From positions 79,178,556 to 79,242,555 of the forward strand of contig CM028380.1 of assembly GCA_013146195.2 (NCBI GenBank): DNA of 64,000 nucleotides. Reading direction: 5' to 3'. Positions within the stretch are counted from its first letter, which is position 1. Every line of letters starts with the position of its first letter. The stretch comes from Codonopsis lanceolata (lineage: Eukaryota; Streptophyta; Magnoliopsida; Asterales; Campanulaceae). The notes below the pieces were generated by a model. That model worked only from the letters and a program-made list of their open reading frames with translations, did no database searches and had not been told where the DNA came from. The position numbers and the translations under genes were made by a program. Shown in pieces: positions 34,729 through 45,267 of the stretch.

Positions 34729-35205
34729 GTTCTAAAAATCAGCCTAGGCGAGTGCCTAAAATTTTGGCAAATCGGATAGGCGTCACCTAGGCAGCCAACT
34801 ACTGATTTTTCATATTTTTAATTTTTTTTAAATTTTGGCCCTAAATAATGTCATTTTGGGTTTTTTAAAATAATAATAAATATCAATTTCAAATTATTAA
34901 ATTATGTTTGTAAATTTGTTATTGTCAACGAACCTATGGATAATTGAACTGTTTACTATTTTTGTAATATTTTATACCTTAGATGATATTAAATTTCTAG
35001 TTTTACTTTTAAAATTTAGCATCATAATGCAATCATTATTTGTAAATTATTAGGTGATATTTAGTATTAGTATATTTAAAAAATTAATGTTTAATAATTA
35101 GGTTATAATAAAAAATATATTAAAAATAAGATATTATGTCTTATTTCTAGGCCCCGCCTAGGCGTTGGTCTGACACCTAGCGATTTTGAAAACTTAGTTA
35201 AAACA
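34729..35205. mobile_element. hAT-like MITE, copy 1
   Basis: It starts ACGTTCTAAAAATCAGCCTAGGCG and ends CCTAGGCGTTGG...GCGATTTTGAAAAC. This shares the GTTCTAAAA end and the CCTAGGCG motifs with copies at 53231-54051 and 58570-59147. The interior is AT-rich. The lineage assignment (hAT-like) is inferred from the CAGTGTTCTAAAA-type end of the other copies. Confidence 0.6.
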
Positions 35206-35266
35206 ACGTATTTAAACGTATATACCTCATGTATACGATGACGTTGAGGAGACTAGTAAAACTACA

Positions 35267-35276
35267 TTATCTTATA
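35267..35276. repeat. Target-site duplication of the S-RLK MULE (10 bp)
   Basis: TTATCTTATA at 35267-35276 recurs at 36053-36062. MULEs usually give 9 bp; the inner nine bases (TATCTTATA) fit equally well. Confidence 0.75.
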
Positions 35277-35473
35277 AGTAATACTAGGGAGACTCAATTT
35301 GTACTTAATATTTTGCACTCAATGACATGTGGTTATTATGGTTCTCACTCTTTTACTTACTCCCTAACCCTAGATGTAACTAAGATTAATTTTTATTAAC
35401 CTAACCACATCAGTCAATACGCTAAATTTTCCCCAAAATTACCGTGAGCAACCTGTCGTCTTCTTCTCTGGAG

Positions 35474-35806
35474 TTATACGCAATGCATCTTCGTCTTCGT
35501 CGTCTTCCTCTTGAATATATACAAGAGGCCTAGGCCTAGTAATGCAACCGGTAATACCGATAGTACATTGATGACAATGGTCGTCACTTGTTTGCTTCCA
35601 CTGGAACTCCTAACTTTTGCAAGTAATTCCAAGGCAGCCATTCTTATGTAAATATCTTGCCCATAATTATATATGTACCTTCTAACTTCAATTAGGTCCC
35701 CAAACCATAATAAACGTCCACTTCTGCTCCCTCTAATATCCAAATTAGTATAAGCTCTACAAGTGCAATTTCTCTTGCACCTCTTCTCACATTCCTTGAG
35801 ATTCAT
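35474..35806 (-). pseudogene. Captured fragment of a G-type lectin S-receptor-like kinase
   Basis: The minus strand encodes part of a PAN/apple domain with its cysteines (MNLKECEKRCKRNCTCRAY, then LLWFGDLIEVR and GQDIYIRMA). A single membrane-spanning segment follows (TIVINVLSVLPVALLGLGL), then a short basic stretch (YIFKRK). Lectin, S-locus and kinase domains are absent: about 110 residues of a protein normally near 800. A cysteine expected in SGCLLW is arginine here. The ends coincide with the MULE arms, so it is a captured piece, not a gene. Confidence 0.85.
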
Positions 35807-35834
35807 ATTCTTATCAAACCAGGAGCGCCGGTGA

Positions 35835-35912
35835 AGAAGACGACATCACTTATAACTCCGGAGAAGAAGACGACATCACGTATAACTCAGGAGAAGAAGA
35901 CGACGGGTTGCT
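35835..35912. repeat. GAAGAAGACGAC tandem units at the inner end of the MULE arm
   Basis: Three units of the form GGAGAAGAAGACGACATCAC(T/G)TATAACTC lie in a row. The left arm has the inverted equivalent once (GTCGTCTTCTTCTCTGGAGTTATA). The arm therefore differs between sides by local amplification. Confidence 0.7.
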
Positions 35913-36459
35913 CACGATAATTTTGGGGGAAAATTAGTGTATTAACTGATGTGGTTAGGTTAGTAAAAAATAATCTTAGTACAGCTAAGGTTAGTGATAG
36001 TACAAGAGTGGGACCCATAATAAGTACAAATTGAGTCTCCCTAGCATTATTCTTATCTTATATAGATGGTAAAAGAGTGATGATAGCACTTAATGAGTAC
36101 TTATTTTTCTGCACAAAATAAAATTTTATTTGTTTTTAAATTGTTTTCCTCTTTGACCCGATACACTATTCAAAGAAAAGTAATTAATTGCATTATAAAT
36201 ATTGGTGTAATGTGTGGTTTCTCATTAAAGTAGGTAGTAAAATTAAGTTTAAAGTGGTAAAGTGTTTTCTTTAAAAAGAAAATCTTGAAAAAGAATAATT
36301 ATTTTGGAATAGACAAAAAAAGAAACGAGAATAATTATTTAGGAACGGATGGAGTATCTTATTTAGTTGTAATCACTTTTTTGATTCACCATAAAGCATC
36401 TAAGGAGTCAAATAAGATAACTCATAATGCGCTACAACATTTTCTTACACAAAATTAAG

Positions 36460-36723
36460 TACTCCCTCCGTCCCTTAAATAATCGTCTGGGTTGACTCGG
36501 CGCACAGTTTAAGAAAAATTAATTGACTTGATTATTTATATTGATTTAATGTGTAGTTTCCTTTAATGTCCATGTATATGTGGCCCATAATTAAAATAGA
36601 GTGAAAAAGTAAGGGTAAAATGGTAAAAGTGATGTTCTAAAAAGGTAAGTTTCAAAGTGGACAATTATTTTGGAACGGACGAAAAAGGAAAAGGAGGACG
36701 ATAATTTAGGGACGGAGGGAGTA
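36460..36723. mobile_element. Stowaway-like MITE, 264 bp with TA ends
   Basis: Near-perfect inverted ends: TACTCCCTCCGTCCCTTAAAT and ATTTAGGGACGGAGGGAGTA. TA duplication and the CTCCCTCCGTCCC motif are typical of Stowaway elements. A sister copy is at 56835-57095. Confidence 0.9.
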
Positions 36724-36794
36724 TTAATTAAGTACATGTAACATTACTTAATGACTTCTTTTTCAAATTTTTGTAGTGACTAATACTACATATT

Positions 36795-36797
<3 letters not shown>

Positions 36798-36845
<48 letters not shown>
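36798..36845. repeat. (TA)n microsatellite
   Basis: Pure TA run in the spacer between the Stowaway element and the Pack-MULE. Confidence 0.95.
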
Positions 36846-36847
<2 letters not shown>

Positions 36848-37025
36848 AGTTTTCAATTGTTACTTCCTCTCACTAACCATCAATGATTATTATTAATATT
36901 ATCCATTGAATAAAAAAATAAAATGTTGAGATTTATTAATGCAATTAATAGTTTTTATTTAATGAGGTGAATTAATTACATTTTCCAACTACCTGATAAA
37001 TCTCAATCTTTAATTTTTGATCCAA

Positions 37026-37034
37026 TAGATAATA
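37026..37034. repeat. Target-site duplication of the RPOTp Pack-MULE (9 bp)
   Basis: TAGATAATA at 37026-37034 is repeated exactly at 38512-38520, directly outside both inverted ends. Nine bases is the Mutator signature, and perfect identity suggests a fairly recent insertion. Confidence 0.93.
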
Positions 37035-38511
37035 GGGTTAAGTATACCATTAGTCCCTGAACTTTTACCAAACTCATTATCAGTCCCCAACCTTAAAAAG
37101 TTTCACTACTGACCAAAATATACCTTTTTTGTTCATCGGAGGTCCCTAGCCTTTTGTCGTTTGTGTATTTCTGTTAAGTGAACATGTGTCACTTACATGC
37201 ATAAAATAAGGGGGTCATGTATAGCATCATCAAAATAAGGGAAGCTATGTGAAACTTTTACTATCAAACCTTTTGCCTCAATGCCTTCCCTCTCATAACT
37301 CCCATCCCTCGCAATAGTTACAATTCCAAAAAAAATTACTCACCTCCTGCTCGATTTCGACACCAATGTGCATGGCAGCCTGAATCAGTCTAACACACCT
37401 ATGCAACCTCTGCTTCTTTTCAATAGCTTCCCTCAACGACTCAAACCAACCCAGAAACAACTTCTTCACATAAGCAAAATTAGGAACCAAACTCTTCTCG
37501 CACATAACCTTTTCGAACACTCTATACTCCTCGGTCGTCCTTTCCCACGCCTTTGTTTTGATCCTAACCTGCCTCCTCTTCAATTCATAATACTTTTTCC
37601 TCTCAATTTCCTTTAAATCAATTTTCACTCGTTCTTCAGTAAGGAAGTTTCTCATGAAGAGCGATTCAATCTAGGTGGGGTCTGGGAGAAAAATCCGCTC
37701 GGTGGATTCGGAGGGGGCGGCAGTCTGGTGGTGGATGAAGCCGTCAGAGATAGTTTGTAAATTGGTGAAGTCTTGGAAGTTGTCGGTGCAATTGACGTCG
37801 ATAAAGTCAGACAAAGGGTGGGAATCGATCAAAATTGGGTATTTTAAGGAGGAGAGATTGAGGTTGTAAGGGGAAGAAGAAATGGAACGAAATGAAGGTT
37901 TTTTTTTTTTTTTTTTTGGATTTTGAGGATGCGGAGGTTTAAAATGAAGATGAAGTTGGGGGTAGAAATAGGTTTTCGGGTAGAGAATTTTTGCCATGGG
38001 AAGTGGTGGAGGTGAGCTCTAGGGCTCGGAGAGAAATAAGCTGAAGAAGCCAGAGTTAGTTTAGAGAGCGATATAGTGAGCGAAGTAGATAAGGGATGGG
38101 TAGAGTGATGAATTCAGAGTGAAGAAGGAGACCTATGCTTTGGTGATGCTATTGCTCCATAGATCAATGGAGAGTAGGAAAATTGTCTTTGAACAGGAGG
38201 TGAGTAAATTTTTTTGGAATTGCAAAACTGTTGCGAGGGATGGGAGTGATGAGAGGGAGGGCAATGAGGGCAAAAGTTTTGATAGTAAAATTTTCACATT
38301 ATCTTCTTATTTTGATGATGTTATACATGGCCCACTTATTTTGTGCATGTGAGTGGCACATGCTCACTTAACAGAAATACACAAATGACGTTAGGGCTAG
38401 GGACCTCCAATGAGCAAAAAATGTCTACTTTGGTTAGTGGTGAAACTTTTTCAAGTTGGGGGACTGATGATGAGTGTGGCAAAGTTCAGGGACTAATGGT
38501 ATACTTAACCC
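37035..38511. mobile_element. Pack-MULE carrying an RPOTp fragment, 1477 bp
   Basis: Inverted arms 37035-37352 and about 38194-38511 begin GGGTTAAGTATACCATTAGTCCC and match over roughly 315 bases. A perfect 9-bp duplication flanks them. The interior holds host gene sequence and no transposase. The inner 50-60 bases of both arms are themselves captured sequence: exon end, splice donor and intron start. Another arm of this family is at 27425-27650. The decayed MuDR transposase at 39.6-43.1 kb has different ends and is not shown to be its source. Confidence 0.9.
37344..37997 (-). pseudogene. Captured 5' fragment of plastid phage-type RNA polymerase RPOTp
   Basis: The minus strand encodes an N-terminal transit-peptide-like part (MAKILYPKTYF...SSSPYNLNLSSL). 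Then come TDNFQDFTNLQTISDGF, a DPPWI-like site where TAG replaces the tryptophan codon (37671), RRQVRIKTKAWERTTEEYR, MCEKSLVPNFAYVKKLFLGWFESL and, after an internal deletion, RLIQAAMHIGVEIEQE. This order matches the N-terminal region of RPOT3/RpoTp, the nuclear-encoded single-subunit polymerase that transcribes plastid genes. The exon ends at 37344 with a preserved GTGAGT donor. The C-terminal catalytic domain is absent. One nonsense codon and one internal deletion are visible. Confidence 0.85.
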
Positions 38512-38574
38512 TAGATAATACAATAGTAACTATTAATGGTTAATGAGAGAAAGTAACTATCAAAATTATCCCCT

Positions 38575-38647
<73 letters not shown>
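38575..38647. repeat. (AT)n microsatellite
   Basis: About 70 bases of pure AT, ending directly at a Helitron-like terminus (ACTAG). Confidence 0.95.
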
Positions 38648-38648
<1 letters not shown>

Positions 38649-38690
38649 TAGATTTCGTGCCCATGCCTATGGTACGGTATCGGTATGAAG
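38649..38690 (-). mobile_element. Helitron 3' end, degenerate
   Basis: On the minus strand the sequence ends CACGAAATCTAGT, with a weak hairpin (CCATAGGCATGG) just upstream. CTAG is at 38649-38652. The body would extend right into the AT-rich 38.7-39.2 kb. No 5' end is found. Weaker than the ends at 31700 and 59534. Confidence 0.4.
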
Positions 38691-39645
38691 ATGATCAGTG
38701 TATGAAGTGAGTATGGTGCGAATAAATTAATATATACTTGAGATTTTGTATGGGTCAGATCAATGTACACTATACAAAACAAAGGCGACATCCTTAAAAA
38801 TAAAGAAAAAACATTTTATTGGCTATAAAATTTTGTAACTCATTCAAAAAGAGTATAATTAAACATTCAAAAGCATTCTCTTTCACACACACCAATTAAC
38901 CCAACACCTGTTAATTGAAATAAACTTAAAAATGAAAATCTCAGACAAAAATCATAAAAATAAATTGAATGAGACGATGTGAACTAACAAAAGACTATTC
39001 AAAATCGAAATCACAAAGATTTCAGACCAATAGAGGAAAGTTAGCACAATTTTTTAAATAAATAAATTAAAAATACAAATATTTAAAATTACAAAACTTA
39101 CGAACAATTTTTTTTAAAAAATAACTAAATTTAGGCCAGAAAAAAATTAAATTGAGATTTAAATTGATTACGATAACAATCAATTAAGAAAGGATGATTT
39201 CACTTTTGGTACCCCAACTAAGGGTCAATTTCACTTTTGGTACCCTCGTTTCCCAGATCATCAAAGTTCATCACAAAAGTTTCCCAACTTCATCATTTTT
39301 TGTACATTCCGTCAATTGGGTATCAACTATTAACTGCTAACCTGCTAGAACAGGTTATCAAAGATTGAAATCGGCTAAACTTGGCAACATGCTAGGGAAA
39401 GAGGTAAGTATACGAACTCCTCGCAATTTTCCCCAATTTCTTCTCGTTCCTGCCCTAATTTCTTCTTCCCCAAACTCTTCTCCTTTCCCCCAATTTCTTC
39501 CCAATTTTCATTTCAGCCCTAGTTTCTCTCCCAATTTCTTCCTCATTTTTATTCAACTCTAATTCTCTACCCAATTTCTATCCTTTCTTATACCAGAGTC
39601 TAGCAAGTCTTCATTGTTCGATTGTGAGAAAGGACGGAAGTTGTC
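38691..39645. other. AT-rich spacer and 5' flank of the transposase gene
   Basis: 38691-39190 holds no gene. At 39197-39260 a short direct repeat (TTTCACTTTTGGTACCC twice) may belong to the terminus of the MuDR-type element. It is followed by a C/T-rich leader (39415-39590) with repeated CCCAATTTCTTC. Confidence 0.4.
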
Positions 39646-42600
39646 ATGACTAGAAAAAGCAAGGACGTGTCACCCCCACACTACGATATGTTTACACTTC
39701 CTAATTACTTTAACTATGTTTTGTAGTACCTTAGCTTAAATTTTATTTTGTATGTCTCTGTATAATTATAGTACTTAGCTTAGTTAGTTGAAATTTTGTT
39801 ATGTATGGAATTTCTGTATAATTTGATTTTGTATGTCATGGTTGCTGCATAATTTTTGTACCGTAGCTGAAATTTTGTAATTTCTGTATAATTTGATTTG
39901 ATTTTGTATGTCATAGTTTCTATATAATTTTAGTACCTTAGCTGAAATTTTGTAACTTCTGTATAATTTGATTTGATTTTGTATGTCATAGTTTCTGTAT
40001 AATTATACAACTTTAATTGCAATTGAATTTAAGTATCATGTCAAGTTATGTATAATGTTGTTGTGATGTGATTTTTTTTCTTTGTTGTAGACCTTGAGAC
40101 AGATGTCATTATGTTTTCACTAAAAATTTCTCATGGTGGTGTGATGAATAATAACCCTAAACACTATACTAGAGGGAAGATAGATTATTATGATTGGGTG
40201 GATGGAGAAATGTTTGAGATGATTGACTTGATGGATTTTTTAGATGAATTAGGTTATCAATTTGAAAATGTTAAGATGTGGCATGAAACTGACTTCAGTG
40301 GTTTTAGACTAGTTGAGACTGATATGGATGCAATTGGGTTACTGAGATCCATACCTACTAAGAAAGAGGCTAAAATCCTCTTAGAGCATTTTTAATCCCA
40401 ATCCCAATCCTAATCCTAATTCCAATCCAAATAATAATCCTAATATTTCTTTATCTTCTAACTCTAATAGTGATGAGTGCTATGAATCTGAATATGATAT
40501 GGAAGAGGATGATAATGAATTTGATAAGTTTGTTGATTCTGGTATTGAACTTAATGGTGGTGTGGGCAAGGGAAAGTCAATTGCAAATATATATATTAGT
40601 GAGAATCTTTTTTCTATGATGAATCAGGATTGTGATAAGGATGTATCTGATAGTGATGATTTTGAAAGTGTCTATGGCAGTGATGAGGAAGTAGATAAGA
40701 AGTTTCCCAAATAAGATCCTAAGGCTGATAAAGATAAAGATGTTGAGTTGAAATTGGGAACCATGTTTAGTTCAAAGAAAGAAGTGAAAGATGTGATTGA
40801 AACATTTTGCTTAAGAAAAGGGATGTGCATAAGGTTTGATAGGAATGATAGCAGAAGGTTGAGTGCAGTTTGTAAAAAAAAAATGAATGTGATTGGTATG
40901 CATATGCTTCTCCAATACATAATGATTAAACATGGCAATTGAAAGGGTATAATCCAGATCATAAAAACTGTGCCTCGAACTACAACAATCCAAGCCTCAA
41001 GTCTAGTTGGATGGGAAAGACCTTCAAGAAAATCCAAAGTTAGGAACCAAGGAATTTAGGGGTGAGAGTTGTCTGCCACACTTAAGACCAGTATTTCAAA
41101 ACAACATGCATATAGGGCTAAAAAGAAAGCCAAAGAACTCTTGGATGGGACTTTAAACAACAATTTCAGCAAATAAGATATTACTGTCTAGAGTTGTTAA
41201 GGGCTAATCCAAGGTCAACTGTGGTTTTGAAGTTGTCTGATGTGGAATCTGGTTAGCCTATTTTACAAAGGCTCTACATTTGTTTTGAAGCTTTCAAGAA
41301 AGGTTTTAGGTTTTGTAGGAAGATAGTAGGAGTTGATGGGTGTTTTCTAAAAAGCCCTCAAGGTGGTCAATTGTTGACAGCTGTTGGAATTGATCCAAAC
41401 AACCAAATGTTTCCTATAGCTTATGTAGTGGTTGAAAATGAAACTAAAGACATGGTTTTTGTCATTGCTTGAAAGTGACATAAGGATTGAAAATAAATTT
41501 GCATGGACATTCATGAGTGACAAATAGAAGGGATTGATACCTGCCTTTGAAGATTTATTTCATGATTCGTCAAATAGATTTTGTGTTAGACATTTGCATA
41601 CCAATATGAAGAGAGATGGTTTTACAGGGCAATCAGTAAAAAATGATTTATGGGCAGTAGCTAGGGCAACCAGGGTTGAGGTTTTTAAGGCAAGAATGGA
41701 ACAATTGAGAGACTTGGATGAGAGTGCTTATTAGTGGTTGATCAATAAGCCTCCCAATCGATGGTCTAGGTCACACTTTACTGCTGACCCTAAGTGTGAC
41801 ATCTTTCTTAATAATATGTGTGAGAGTTTCAATGATTTTATTCTTGATGCAAGAGACAAGCCAATCATAACTATACTTGAAATAGTAAGGCATTTGACGA
41901 TGACTAGATTGCAAGTGAATAAGGATAAAGCTATGAACTGGGATGGTAGACTGTGTCCTAGAATCAAACAATTACTAGACTAGAATGCCAATGAGGGTGG
42001 TGATGGAATACCAATCAAATCTAATGAATGGAATTTTGAAATAACTGGCCCCTTTGACCAACACAATGTGGATGCTAGCTGCTCAGCATGTATGCAGTTG
42101 TAGAAGATGGGAGTTGGCTGACATTCCATGTAAACATGCTTGTTTAGCGATTTGGTGTAGAAAAGAGGATCAGCCTACGTTAATGAATGCTACACAGTTA
42201 AGACTTACAGTCAGGTATATGAGTATGCCATCTTGGGAATCACTGGATCTGAGCTATGGCCAAAGTGTGACTTACCTGCCCCTTTGTCCCTAAGTTATGA
42301 AAACAGACCTGGAAGACCAAAGAAAATGAGAAGAAGATAGCCTAATGAGCTAACTGCATCTTCTAGCAATCAAATCAAATTGAAGAAATTTCAAAAATCC
42401 TTGAAATGTGTACAGTGTGGTAAAATTGGACATAATTCTAGAACTTGTCAAAAAAGAAATGCAAATGCAAATGCAAACCAGAATGTAGACTATGTTTCAC
42501 AGCCAACTCCAAGCCATGTTGACAAGATCCCATTATCTGGACCAAAACCTATTTTTTGTGGCACAACAGAGAACACCCAACCCGAGTCCACACAAATATC

Positions 42601-43094
42601 AGTATCTAAATTATCTGTAAGACTTTCAAGCTTATAATATTACTCTTGATTTTTTTTTTTTGCATTATATAGTACAACAAACTGATTTTTTAATTTGAAA
42701 TTTCAGGTTAAGAGAAAGAGGGGTTCAAGCTCAGGCACTGTGGGGGTGAATGTAGGTGGAAACACAAACAACATATCCTCTTTACATGTAAGAATATTTA
42801 TATACTTTCTTTCTTTAGCATTTGTTTTTGTACTTTTGATTTCAATTGATGGTGAATTGACTATAAGGATTTGTATGTTTTTGTATTGTATAGGTGAATG
42901 TTTGAATGTTCGAATCAATCATCAACTATCAATACTCCAATAATTGTGAAGGGATGAGTGAATTACATTACCTTGGCAAATCTAAGGAATACAATAGGAA
43001 CTTCAAGTACAGCTTAAAGGAAATCAAAGGGCAAGGAGAAAATATAATGTCTAAGACTGTTGGTGTTGTTCATGAAGTTGTAATTTGGTGTTAA
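39646..43094 (+). pseudogene. MuDR-type MULE transposase gene, decayed
   Basis: A short first exon (ATG at 39646, MTRKSKDVSPPHYDMF) is probably joined over a repeat-rich intron to 40091. Then follow the N-terminal PB1-like segment (ISHGGVMNN...YYDWVDGE, 40111-40395), an acidic linker (40499-40714) and the MuDR DNA-binding region (LGTMFSSKKEVKDVIE, 40748-40942). The DDE transposase core comes next (GVDGCFLKSPQGGQLLTAVGIDPN near 41330, with its first catalytic D), then the CRHLHTNMK and FNDFILDARDKPI region, a SWIM finger (CSCRRWELADIPCKHA, 42054-42140) and a CCHC knuckle (CVQCGKIGHNSRTC, 42410). Frameshifts and stops near 40710, 40940, 41250, 41470, 41735, 41985 and 42290 disable it. No matching right terminus was found. 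Confidence 0.85.
39755..40010 (+). repeat. Tandem repeat (about 64 bp, 3-4 copies) in the transposase intron
   Basis: The unit has TAGCTGAAATTTTGTAA, TTTCTGTATAATTTGATTT and TGATTTTGTATGTCATAGTT, repeated with small changes. It lies in the proposed first intron. Confidence 0.75.
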
Positions 43095-43480
43095 ACAAAC
43101 AAAAGTTTCTTTGTGTTTTATTTTGGTCCTATGGCATGGGAATGTACTGGACATGTTAAATTACCTATAGTTTCTTTGAGTTTTAATTTGGTCCCATGGC
43201 AATGTATTGAATATGTTAAAACAGTTGGTGGGTTTTAATTTGAGCTGTATTTGGTAATTTGACAATGTACTGAAGTTGTTCTTTAAGTACTTGGTGTAAT
43301 CACTTGTTAGACTGTTTCTTCCTTGTATTTGGTAATTTGAGTTGTATTTGTGTTCTTCCTTTTATGAATTGAGAAAGGTTAGACTCTGTTATTAAACCAA
43401 TGGTGTTGTCGGTGTTGTTAAACTGAAAAAAAGTTACAAAAGTAATAACTAAGGCTAAAATATATCTATTATATATATAT
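43095..43480. other. 3' flank of the transposase pseudogene
   Basis: Contains a diverged repeat of TTTGGTCC(T/C)ATGGCA...AATGTA(C/T)TG (43125-43215) and GTATTTGGTAATTTGA (43246, 43325). No protein is seen. A TA run at 43470-43490 marks the edge of the next retrotransposon remnant. Confidence 0.45.
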
Positions 43481-43528
43481 ATATATATGACCAAAAGCAA
43501 TGAAAGGCACGGATCAAAAATACTTTCA

Positions 43529-43540
43529 TGGTTTCAGAGC
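43529..43540 (+). other. Primer-binding site of a copia remnant
   Basis: TGGTTTCAGAGC differs by one base from TGGTATCAGAGC, the usual copia PBS complementary to initiator methionine tRNA. It lies 75 bases before the gag start. Upstream LTR sequence is almost entirely missing. Confidence 0.65.
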
Positions 43541-43615
43541 TATCCGCATATATCAGATCCTAAACAATTTTTTCTCTGCCTCTATCACCTCATTCTTTCT
43601 CCTCACCTTTCCTAT

Positions 43616-45113
43616 GGCTGAACATCCAAAGTTCCATCCCACTCTTGTTGTGCCTAACATCAAAAATTGCATTCCTATCACCCTTGAGATGGAAAAGTTA
43701 AGTATTCTTCATGGGCTGAATTATTCAAAATTCATTGTCGAGTGCACAAGGTTCTTTCTCACATCATCCCTCCGCCAAAACCAACAGACCCGACTACGAC
43801 TACGGGTAAAGCTGTCGAGGTCGATGACGAACTTTGGTCCCGCCTTGATGTTGTCATCCTCCAATGGATTTATAGCACGATCTCAAGCGATCTCTTGCAC
43901 AGCATTATTGAAACCGACACTACTGCCCAACAAGCTTGGGAAAGGTTAGCCGACATTTTTCAGGATAACAAGAACTCCAGGGCTCTGCATCTGGAAAATC
44001 AATTCAATCATGTTCTACTGGATAATTTCCCAAATGTTTCAGGTTATTGTCAGGAACTCAAAATGATTGCCGACCAACTCTCTAACGTCGGTGCACCAGT
44101 CTCAAATCAAAGGTTAGTCCTTCAATTAATTGCGGGTTTAAATGACAATTACGATGGTGTTGCTATTATTCTTCAACAAAGCAATCGTTTACCTCAATTT
44201 TATGAGGCCCGCTCCAAGATCATTCTTGAAGAAACCCGCAAGGCCAAGCGTACAGCAACCGCAGCCAACATTGCCGACACTGCTCTTCTCACTACTGGCC
44301 ACCAAAATGAAGAAGCACGAGATTCAAACAAGGGCCCTGACAGCACACCGATAAGGCACCACAATGGACAAAAACATGGGCACCATCGTGGCAATCACTG
44401 GGGTAACTCTACTGCCAGGGGCCGTGGTGGTCGTAATGGCAGCAACAACGGGAGGGGCCATCCTAATCAGCATCAGTGGCAGTACCTACCACAGTGGGCT
44501 CAATCTCCCCCATGGGCAGCCTACGCACAGAATCCCTAGACTATACCACCGTGCCCATATCCTACCACAGCCTGGACTCGACCTATAACAAGTCAGCCTG
44601 GTATTCTTGGTACACGCCTACAGCAGGCTTACAGTGCCAATGCACCTCCCCCTTCGAGCTATGCACCCACTAATATTGAAGCCGCCATGCATACGATGGC
44701 CCTTAATGTTCCGATGACAACTTCTACATGGATGCCAGTGCAACATCTCACATGACAGCCTCCTAGGGTAACCTCTCGTCTTATTTTAATACGGGCACTT
44801 CAAATTGAAATATAATTGTTGGTAATGGATAGGGTATTCCGATTCGTGGTTATGGACAATCTGCCCTACCCCCACGCCATCCGCCTTTAAAATTAAACAA
44901 TGTTCTTCATGCTCCTAAACTTGTCAAAAATCTAATTTATGTTCGTCGCTTCACAACTAATAATCATGTTTCTATCGAATTTGACCCTTTTGAATTTTCT
45001 GTGAAGGCTTTACAGACAGGGATGCCAATAATGAGATGTGATAGTACCGACGATCTCTATCTTATCACCAACAATGTCCGTCCTCCAACTCCCTCTTTCT
45101 ATTTATTATTTTA
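43616..45113 (+). pseudogene. Ty1/copia gag and protease remnant
   Basis: gag starts at ATG near 43616 (MAEHPKFHPTLVVPNIKN, then ITLEMEKL). A one-base shift near 43700 moves the frame to 43742-44539. This reads CRVHKVLSHIIPP, WSRLDVVILQWIYSTIS, AWERLADIF, VSGYCQELKMIADQL and LIAGLNDNYDGVA, the UBN2/copia gag pattern. It ends in an R/G/H/N-rich tail (HHRGNHWGNSTARGRGG). The protease region follows at about 44700-45113 (DASATSHMTAS, then LNNVLHAPKLVKNLI). Several stops interrupt it. Integrase, reverse transcriptase and the 3' LTR are missing. The remnant ends near the MULE arm at 45268. Confidence 0.85.
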
Positions 45114-45267
45114 ATCTAAAAATCCTTTTCATTTAAGTTTTGTATTTAGCCCCTTAATTTAATTCTCCAAGTATGGTTTAAAAAATATTTTGTGAACTTA
45201 ATTGAGCTGACTTATTAAATTTGTAGGTGTCAGTAATCTTTTTTTTTAAATGTTACACTCAAACTAA

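Larger units (their letters stand above)
35277..36052. mobile_element. Small MULE with captured receptor-kinase fragment (776 bp)
   Basis: Inverted arms 35277-35482 and 35868-36052 match over about 190 bases: CTAGGGAGACTCAATTTGTAC at the ends, then TAACCTAACCACATCAGT, AATTTTCC(C)CCAAAATTA and GTCGTCTTCTTCTC inside. A 9-10 bp direct duplication flanks them. Long inverted arms plus this duplication length define a Mutator-like element. It lacks a transposase and carries plant gene sequence between the arms, so it is Pack-MULE-like. Confidence 0.8.

Noticed and set aside
35474..35806. Functional receptor kinase gene
   Set aside because: Only PAN and membrane parts exist, exactly bounded by MULE arms; no lectin or kinase domain.
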